Below are positions 5,871 to 8,909 of a stretch of DNA of 8,909 nucleotides, piece by piece; the first letter of the stretch is position 1; every line of letters begins with the position of its first letter. The stretch covers positions 1 to 8,909 of the forward strand of contig DSBE01000121.1 in assembly GCA_011053085.1 (NCBI GenBank), in the 5' to 3' direction. Made by a program: the position numbers and the translations under genes. Source of the stretch: Chloroflexota bacterium (lineage in GTDB: Bacteria; Chloroflexota; Anaerolineae; Anaerolineales; Anaerolineaceae). The notes below the pieces were generated by a model, which was not told the origin of the DNA, did no database searches, and saw only the letters and a program-made list of their open reading frames with translations.

Positions 5871-5898
5871 GCCCCATAAAGGCAAACTCAGGTATAAT
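5869..5898 (+). promoter_or_regulatory. Promoter of secE-nusG
   Basis: TATAAT (5893-5898) is a perfect -10. TTGCCC (5869-5874) is a 4/6 -35 at 18 nt spacing and uses the last Ts of the preceding terminator. Transcription would start near 5905, about 32 nt before the secE GTG. Confidence 0.65.
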
Positions 5899-5936
5899 AG
5901 TGTGTTGGACACATAATGATATTGGAGGAACTGGCT

Positions 5937-6185
5937 GTGGCTGGTAAATCAACAAGCAGTAAAAAAGATACCAAGGCAAAAGACAAAAAACCGCGCCGCT
6001 CCCAAAAAGGGATCGCCAAGTGGTGGCGAGAGACGACGGGAGAGCTGCGCAAGGTCACCTGGCCGACTCCGAAAGAAGCTTTGGCGCTGACCAAAGTGGT
6101 GATGATTGTTATCTTCGCGATGAGCGCCTTCCTTGGCTTGTTTGATTTCCTGTTCTCGCGCATACTGGCTTTTATCTTGTCGTAG
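5937..6185 (+). CDS. secE: Preprotein translocase subunit SecE
   Basis: An 82-aa single-span SecE, the clamp subunit that stabilises SecY in the SecYEG protein-export channel of the inner membrane. A lysine-rich N-terminus (1-25) precedes the amphipathic helix WWRETTGELRKVTWPTPKEA (29-48) with the family signature ELRKVTWPT (36-44). One hydrophobic membrane segment follows (about 51-78). I chose GTG 5937 over the in-frame ATG 5916. GTG has GGAGG (5924-5928) 8 nt upstream, whereas ATG 5916 has no Shine-Dalgarno and lies only about 11 nt from the predicted transcription start. It is followed closely by nusG. Confidence 0.92.
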   Translation: MAGKSTSSKKDTKAKDKKPRRSQKGIAKWWRETTGELRKVTWPTPKEALALTKVVMIVIFAMSAFLGLFDFLFSRILAFILS

Positions 6186-6212
6186 TGGCCAGCCGGGGTT
6201 GAAAGGATGTCG

Positions 6213-6797
6213 ATGGAAGAGCTGAATCAGAATGATACATCACCGGTGGGTGATGAAAACAAAAGTGCACAAGAAGAGGGTGAATGGTTTGTCATTCACT
6301 GTTATTCAGGGTATGAGAACAAAGTTCGCCATAACCTGGAACAGCGTATTGATTCGATGGGCATGAAGGACATGATCTTTGATGTCGTCATCCCCACCCA
6401 GGAAGAGATCGAAGTCAAAGACGGCAAGCGCCGTGTGATCGAACGGCATGTATTCCCGGGGTACATCCTTGTGAATATGGTGTTGACCGAAGAATCGTGG
6501 TACGTCGTGCGCAACACACCAGGTGTCACCGGCTTTGTGGGGATGGGCAATGAGCCAACCGCGCTGCGCCCCGAAGAAGTCTCACAGATATTACGCAGGA
6601 TGGAAGCTGAAGCCCCGCACATCAAAGTGACCTTCAAGGTCGGCGAGCGTGTGCGTATTGTGGACGGTCCTTTCAATGACTTTCGCGGCACGGTGGATGA
6701 AATTGACATGGACAAAGCCAAAGTGCGTGTCATGGTCAACTTTTTCGGACGTGAAACACCGGTGGAACTTGACTTTCTGCAGGTTGAAAAAGCATAA
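6213..6797 (+). CDS. nusG: Transcription termination/antitermination protein NusG
   Basis: A 194-aa NusG, which binds RNA polymerase, promotes processivity and links it to Rho or the ribosome. After an acidic lead, the NGN domain runs from about residue 24 (EWFVIHCYSGYENKVRHNLE) through VFPGYILVNM and WYVVRNTPGVTGFVG. The KOW domain (about 142-194) contains FKVGERVRIVDGPFNDFRG and ends in VELDFLQVEKA. Two in-frame ATGs, 6207 and 6213, are possible. I chose 6213 because the AAAGGA sequence (6202-6207) then has normal spacing, while it abuts or overlaps ATG 6207. It sits between secE and rplK in the usual order. Confidence 0.95.
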   Translation: MEELNQNDTSPVGDENKSAQEEGEWFVIHCYSGYENKVRHNLEQRIDSMGMKDMIFDVVIPTQEEIEVKDGKRRVIERHVFPGYILVNMVLTEESWYVVRNTPGVTGFVGMGNEPTALRPEEVSQILRRMEAEAPHIKVTFKVGERVRIVDGPFNDFRGTVDEIDMDKAKVRVMVNFFGRETPVELDFLQVEKA

Positions 6798-6810
6798 CAA
6801 AGTGATTCAA

Positions 6811-6829
6811 CACCTCAAGATATGAGGTG
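6811..6829 (+). promoter_or_regulatory. Hairpin in the nusG-rplK spacer
   Basis: CACCTCA (6811-6817) pairs perfectly with TGAGGTG (6823-6829) around AGATA. No T-run follows. CACCT could alternatively pair with AGGTG at 6834-6838, which overlaps the L1 site just downstream, so the two structures could compete. Confidence 0.5.
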
Positions 6830-6835
6830 AGTTAG

Positions 6836-6867
6836 GTGGGAGGGCCTTGACCGCCCGTTAGCACCAC
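6836..6867 (+). promoter_or_regulatory. L1-binding-site mimic in the rplK leader (copy 1)
   Basis: The outer stem is GTGG (6836-6839) with CCAC (6864-6867). An asymmetric internal loop GA (6840-6841) opposes GTTAGCA (6857-6863), and the inner stem is GGGC/GCCC (6842-6845 with 6853-6856) closed by a loop containing TGACC. This copies the L1 site in 23S rRNA helices 76-78 (GGUGGGAGG ... GAAAUACCACC). L1 is known to repress the L11-L1 operon through such mimicry. The site ends just before the rplK Shine-Dalgarno (AAAGGAG). Confidence 0.75.
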
Positions 6868-6879
6868 AAAGGAGAAAAA

Positions 6880-7305
6880 ATGGCAAAGAAATTTAAAGCA
6901 ATCGTAAAACTACAGTTACCTGCCGGACGAGCAAACCCGGCACCCCCGGTTGGACCGGCACTTGCCAGTCACGGGGTCAATATCATGGCGTTTTGTAAAG
7001 ACTATAACGCCCGCACACAGCAATATATGGGACAGGTCATTCCTGCTGAAATCACTGTGTTCACGGATGGTTCTTATACTTTCGTGCTCAAATCACCGCC
7101 GGCTTCAGAATTGTTGAAGCAAGCCGCCGGCATTGATAAGGGATCTGGCGTGCCCAATCGTGAATTTGTGGCTACACTCACACGTGCACAGCTGCGTGAG
7201 GTTGCTGAACAGAAGATGAAAGATCTCAACGCGTATGATGTTGAAGCCGCTATGAAGCAGCTGGCTGGCACCGCCCGACAGATGGGCATTCGAATCGTTG
7301 ACTAA
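6880..7305 (+). CDS. rplK: 50S ribosomal protein L11
   Basis: A 141-aa L11, which binds the 23S GTPase-associated centre and supports EF-G, EF-Tu and RelA action. The N-terminal domain contains [20 protein letters not shown] (9-28), including the proline-rich helix P20, P22, P23 and P26 that forms the thiostrepton site, then [16 protein letters not shown] (31-46). The C-terminal RNA-binding domain contains [18 protein letters not shown] (84-101) and ends [14 protein letters not shown] 6880 follows AAAGGAG. An L1-type regulatory hairpin lies directly upstream and another separates it from rplA. The length is normal. Confidence 0.97.
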   Translation: MAKKFKAIVKLQLPAGRANPAPPVGPALASHGVNIMAFCKDYNARTQQYMGQVIPAEITVFTDGSYTFVLKSPPASELLKQAAGIDKGSGVPNREFVATLTRAQLREVAEQKMKDLNAYDVEAAMKQLAGTARQMGIRIVD

Positions 7306-7314
7306 CCTTAGATC

Positions 7315-7350
7315 GTGGGAGGATGCCTGACCGGCGTCCGATAGTACCAC
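7315..7350 (+). promoter_or_regulatory. L1-binding-site mimic before rplA (copy 2)
   Basis: The outer stem is GTGG (7315-7318) with CCAC (7347-7350). The internal loop GA (7319-7320) opposes GATAGTA (7340-7346), and the inner 7-bp stem is GGATGCC/GGCGTCC (7321-7327 with 7333-7339) closed by TGACC. It has the same architecture as the copy before rplK but a longer and partly different inner stem, so base changes are compensated. It ends right at the rplA Shine-Dalgarno (AAGGAG), consistent with translational feedback by L1. Confidence 0.78.
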
Positions 7351-7363
7351 AAGGAGTGAAAAA

Positions 7364-8074
7364 ATGGCTAAACATGGTAAGAAGTATTTAGAAGCGCTAA
7401 GCAAAATTGAACGCGGTAAATTTTACGCGCCTCGAGAAGCGCTGGCATTGATCAAAGAAATCAGCAACACCAGCTTTGACTCAACCGTCGAAGTTCACAT
7501 GCACATGGGCCTTGACCCGCGCCAGGCAGATCAGCAGGTGCGTGATACCTGTGTGCTGCCCAATGGTTTGGGCAAAACTGTGCGCGTGCTGGTGTTTGCC
7601 GAAGGTGATGCGGCCGATGTCGCGCGTGAAGCCGGGGCAGATTTTGTGGCCGACAGTGATGAATGGATCGACAAGATCCAGAAAGGCTGGACGGAATTTG
7701 ATGTGGCAATCGCCATGCCGCAAACCATGGGTAAAGCTGGCCGGTTGGGCCGTGTGCTTGGCCCGCGTGGTTTGATGCCAAACCCCAAAGCAGGCACGGT
7801 GGTTGGTGTGGAAGATCTTGCGAAAACGATTGAAGAAGCCAAAGCCGGTCGTGTTGAGTTTCGCCTTGATAAAAGCGCAAACATTCATGTTCCGATTGGA
7901 AAAGCCTCTTTTGAAGTGGATGCACTGTATGAAAACCTGGCAGCCTTTATGGCAGCTATCCGCCGCGCACGGCCTGCCGCTGCCAAAGGCAATTTCATCC
8001 GCCGCATTACCCTGACATCAACGATGAGCCCTGCAGTGCGATTGGATGCTTACGCCACGCAGAATATGGATTAA
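7364..8074 (+). CDS. rplA: 50S ribosomal protein L1
   Basis: A 236-aa L1, which forms the mobile L1 stalk that helps deacylated tRNA leave the E site. It is also the expected translational repressor of rplK-rplA. The N-terminus is [19 protein letters not shown]. The signature [20 protein letters not shown] (126-145) is intact, and the C-terminal lobe carries [21 protein letters not shown] (208-228), where STMSP replaces the more usual STMGP. ATG 7364 follows AAGGAG (7351-7356). Both L1-site mimics, before rplK and before this gene, fit autogenous control. The length is normal. Confidence 0.97.
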   Translation: MAKHGKKYLEALSKIERGKFYAPREALALIKEISNTSFDSTVEVHMHMGLDPRQADQQVRDTCVLPNGLGKTVRVLVFAEGDAADVAREAGADFVADSDEWIDKIQKGWTEFDVAIAMPQTMGKAGRLGRVLGPRGLMPNPKAGTVVGVEDLAKTIEEAKAGRVEFRLDKSANIHVPIGKASFEVDALYENLAAFMAAIRRARPAAAKGNFIRRITLTSTMSPAVRLDAYATQNMD

Positions 8075-8095
8075 TTTCCTGTTTTGCAGTATACT
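8067..8095 (+). promoter_or_regulatory. Candidate promoter for the rplJ transcript
   Basis: TATACT (8090-8095, 5/6) lies 17 nt after a weak TGGATT (8067-8072, 3/6), straddling the rplA stop. It would place the whole L10 leader downstream of the start, as an attenuator needs, but read-through from rplA would also serve. Confidence 0.35.
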
Positions 8096-8145
8096 TGTGC
8101 CGTCGTCAATAAGGCGAAGGCAAGCACATTCAAAATCAATTACTT

Positions 8146-8165
8146 AGAAAAGAGCAATCTTTTCT
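8146..8165 (+). promoter_or_regulatory. GNRA-capped hairpin in the rplJ leader
   Basis: AGAAAAGA (8146-8153) pairs perfectly with TCTTTTCT (8158-8165) around the GNRA tetraloop GCAA. It lies just before the L10 core and is probably part of the leader fold. A TTTT run (8165-8168) follows, but the AU-rich stem makes a weak terminator. Confidence 0.5.
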
Positions 8166-8171
8166 TTTCCG

Positions 8172-8229
8172 CCAGAGACAGCCGGCGCAAAGGCCACAAA
8201 GCCATTGCTTAAAATCGCCAGCCGAGGTA
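8172..8229 (+). promoter_or_regulatory. L10 leader core (ribosomal protein L10/L12 binding site)
   Basis: The core has the conserved arms AGACAGCCGGCG (8176-8187) and CGCCAGCCGAGGT (8216-8228), with GGCG/CGCC pairing between them. A small GGC-CACAAA-GCC hairpin (8192-8203) and TTGCTTAAAAT come before the 3' arm. This is the pattern I know from the Rfam L10 leader family (B. subtilis and relatives), which binds the L10(L12)4 complex. The 3' arm runs straight into a sequence that can pair with the downstream terminator, giving a feedback attenuator. Confidence 0.82.
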
Positions 8230-8298
8230 GAAACCAAACCGCATATTTGTGAGAATGTTTCACAGGTTGAGTGGTAAACGAACGTAGAGGGTTTCTGC
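8227..8298 (+). promoter_or_regulatory. Antiterminator pairing in the L10 leader
   Basis: GTAGAAACC (8227-8235) can pair with GGTTTCTGC (8290-8298), 9 bp with one G.U. The second segment is the 5' arm of the terminator, so the structures exclude each other. The first segment overlaps the last bases of the L10-binding core. A small hairpin, TGTGAGA/TTTCACA (8248-8264), shortens the intervening loop. Confidence 0.65.
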
Positions 8299-8323
8299 TG
8301 TCAAAGGCGGGAACCCTTTTTTT
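8288..8323 (+). terminator. Intrinsic terminator/attenuator before rplJ
   Basis: AGGGTTTCTGC (8288-8298) pairs with GCGGGAACCCT (8307-8317), 11 bp with two G.U, around TGTCAAAG. Seven Ts follow (8317-8323). It lies about 75 nt before the rplJ start and is the strongest terminator in the window, as expected for the attenuator of the rplJ-rplL operon. Confidence 0.88.
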
Positions 8324-8397
8324 GTTGTGAATCGATTGACAAAATCGTAATGATAGATCGCAAAAGTATGAATCTTAATTGAAAGGAGGACTCAAAC

Positions 8398-8909
8398 TTG
8401 GCGTTTACAAAGAAACACAAACAGATGATGGTAGCACAATATGAAGAATGGCTGGAGAAAAGCCAGGCCATTTTCATGCTGAGCTACACCGGGCTGACCA
8501 ATAAGCAAATTGAACGGATGCGTCGCGCATTGCGCGACGCCGGCGGTGAAGCGCACATCCTGAAGAACACACTCTTCGAAATTGCATTGAAAAACAAAGG
8601 CTATGCTATTGAAGAAGAACTCGTTGAAACCTCACTGGCCGGTTTTGCTTTTCACGACCCGGCTGCCATTGCAAAGATCCTGGCAGACACGGTGAAAGAA
8701 CGTGAAATGGTTGATAAACTGGATTTCAAAGTGGGCTTCCTTGGCGGAAATTTGATTTCTGCTGAAGACATCCGAAATCTGGCGAAACTGCCGCCGCTGC
8801 CAATCATGCGCGCCCAGATTCTGGGCACCATTCTGGCGCCTGCCAGCAAACTGGTACGCACCATCAACGAACCTGGCAGTCAGGTTGCCCGTGTATTGAA
8901 AGCTTATTC
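8398..8909 (+). CDS. rplJ: 50S ribosomal protein L10, 3' end outside window
   Basis: L10 is the base of the ribosomal stalk and carries the L7/L12 dimers. The reading frame begins with TTG at 8398 (MAFTKKHKQMMVAQYEEWLE), 8 nt after a perfect AAGGAGG (8383-8389), and stays open to the window end (170 codons). The usual L10 N-terminal pattern is present: EKSQAIFMLSYTGLTNKQIE (20-39), RMRRALRDAGGEAHILKNTL (40-59), and later LPPLPIMRAQILGTILAPAS. Start choice is well supported because internal ATGs 10-11 codons later would cut the conserved N-terminus and lack a Shine-Dalgarno. About 165-180 aa is normal, so only the last residues are missing. Regulation by the L10 leader/attenuator upstream is expected. 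Confidence 0.95.
   Translation, partial: MAFTKKHKQMMVAQYEEWLEKSQAIFMLSYTGLTNKQIERMRRALRDAGGEAHILKNTLFEIALKNKGYAIEEELVETSLAGFAFHDPAAIAKILADTVKEREMVDKLDFKVGFLGGNLISAEDIRNLAKLPPLPIMRAQILGTILAPASKLVRTINEPGSQVARVLKAY

Noticed and set aside
5916..5936. Longer secE starting at ATG 5916
   Set aside because: No Shine-Dalgarno, too close to the predicted transcription start, and the GTG at 5937 has GGAGG at good spacing.
8146..8168. AU-rich hairpin plus TTTT as a terminator of rplA
   Set aside because: The stem is mostly A-U pairs and the T-run is short; it lies inside the L10 leader, where it is more likely part of the fold.
8336..8364. Perfect TTGACA (8336-8341) suggesting a promoter between the attenuator and rplJ
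   Set aside because: No -10-like hexamer lies 16-19 nt downstream (the positions read CGCAAA or similar). It is also explained by a small CGATT/AATCG hairpin, and a promoter there would bypass the attenuator.

Overview
The window looks like a chromosomal housekeeping locus of a bacterium, most plausibly a Chloroflexota (Anaerolineae-like) genome. That assignment is inferred from the style of the ribosomal/tuf cluster, the EF-Tu sequence (DMPGHRDY in the G3 region) and mixed ATG/GTG/TTG starts; no rRNA marker is present to prove it. I see no prophage, IS element, CRISPR array or obvious new defence system. The interesting content is regulatory RNA structure and one damaged gene.

Left part (1-2300, minus strand): a GNAT-type acetyltransferase cut by the window edge, a D-2-hydroxyacid-dehydrogenase-like protein, and a YjjX-type inosine/xanthosine triphosphatase. 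The last two overlap by 4 bp (ATGA) and form a small operon transcribed leftwards. A divergent promoter region (2270-2395) separates it from miaB, which runs rightwards and appears to have almost no 5' leader.

Middle part (3720-5835, plus strand): a strong sigma70-type promoter drives tRNA-Thr(UGU), tRNA-Tyr(GUA), tRNA-Thr(GGU) and tuf, then rpmG and tRNA-Trp(CCA). This resembles the thrU-tyrU-glyT-thrT-tufB order of E. coli without the Gly tRNA. The tuf gene carries an apparent 1-nt deletion about 22 codons before its normal end. Two long hairpins lie in the spacers next to tRNAs (3962-4020 and 5724-5756).

Right part (5840-8909, plus strand): an intrinsic terminator and an immediately following promoter start the secE-nusG-rplK-rplA-rplJ cluster. 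Two copies of an L1-binding-site mimic precede rplK and rplA. The 323-nt rplA-rplJ gap holds a classical L10 leader with a visible antiterminator, a strong terminator/attenuator and a TTG-started rplJ that is nearly complete at the window end. Together these genes make elongation factor Tu, its aminoacylated tRNAs, a tRNA-modifying enzyme, the SecE translocase subunit, the NusG elongation factor and the L11/L1/L10 stalk proteins. The expected control is ribosomal-protein feedback by L1 and L10.
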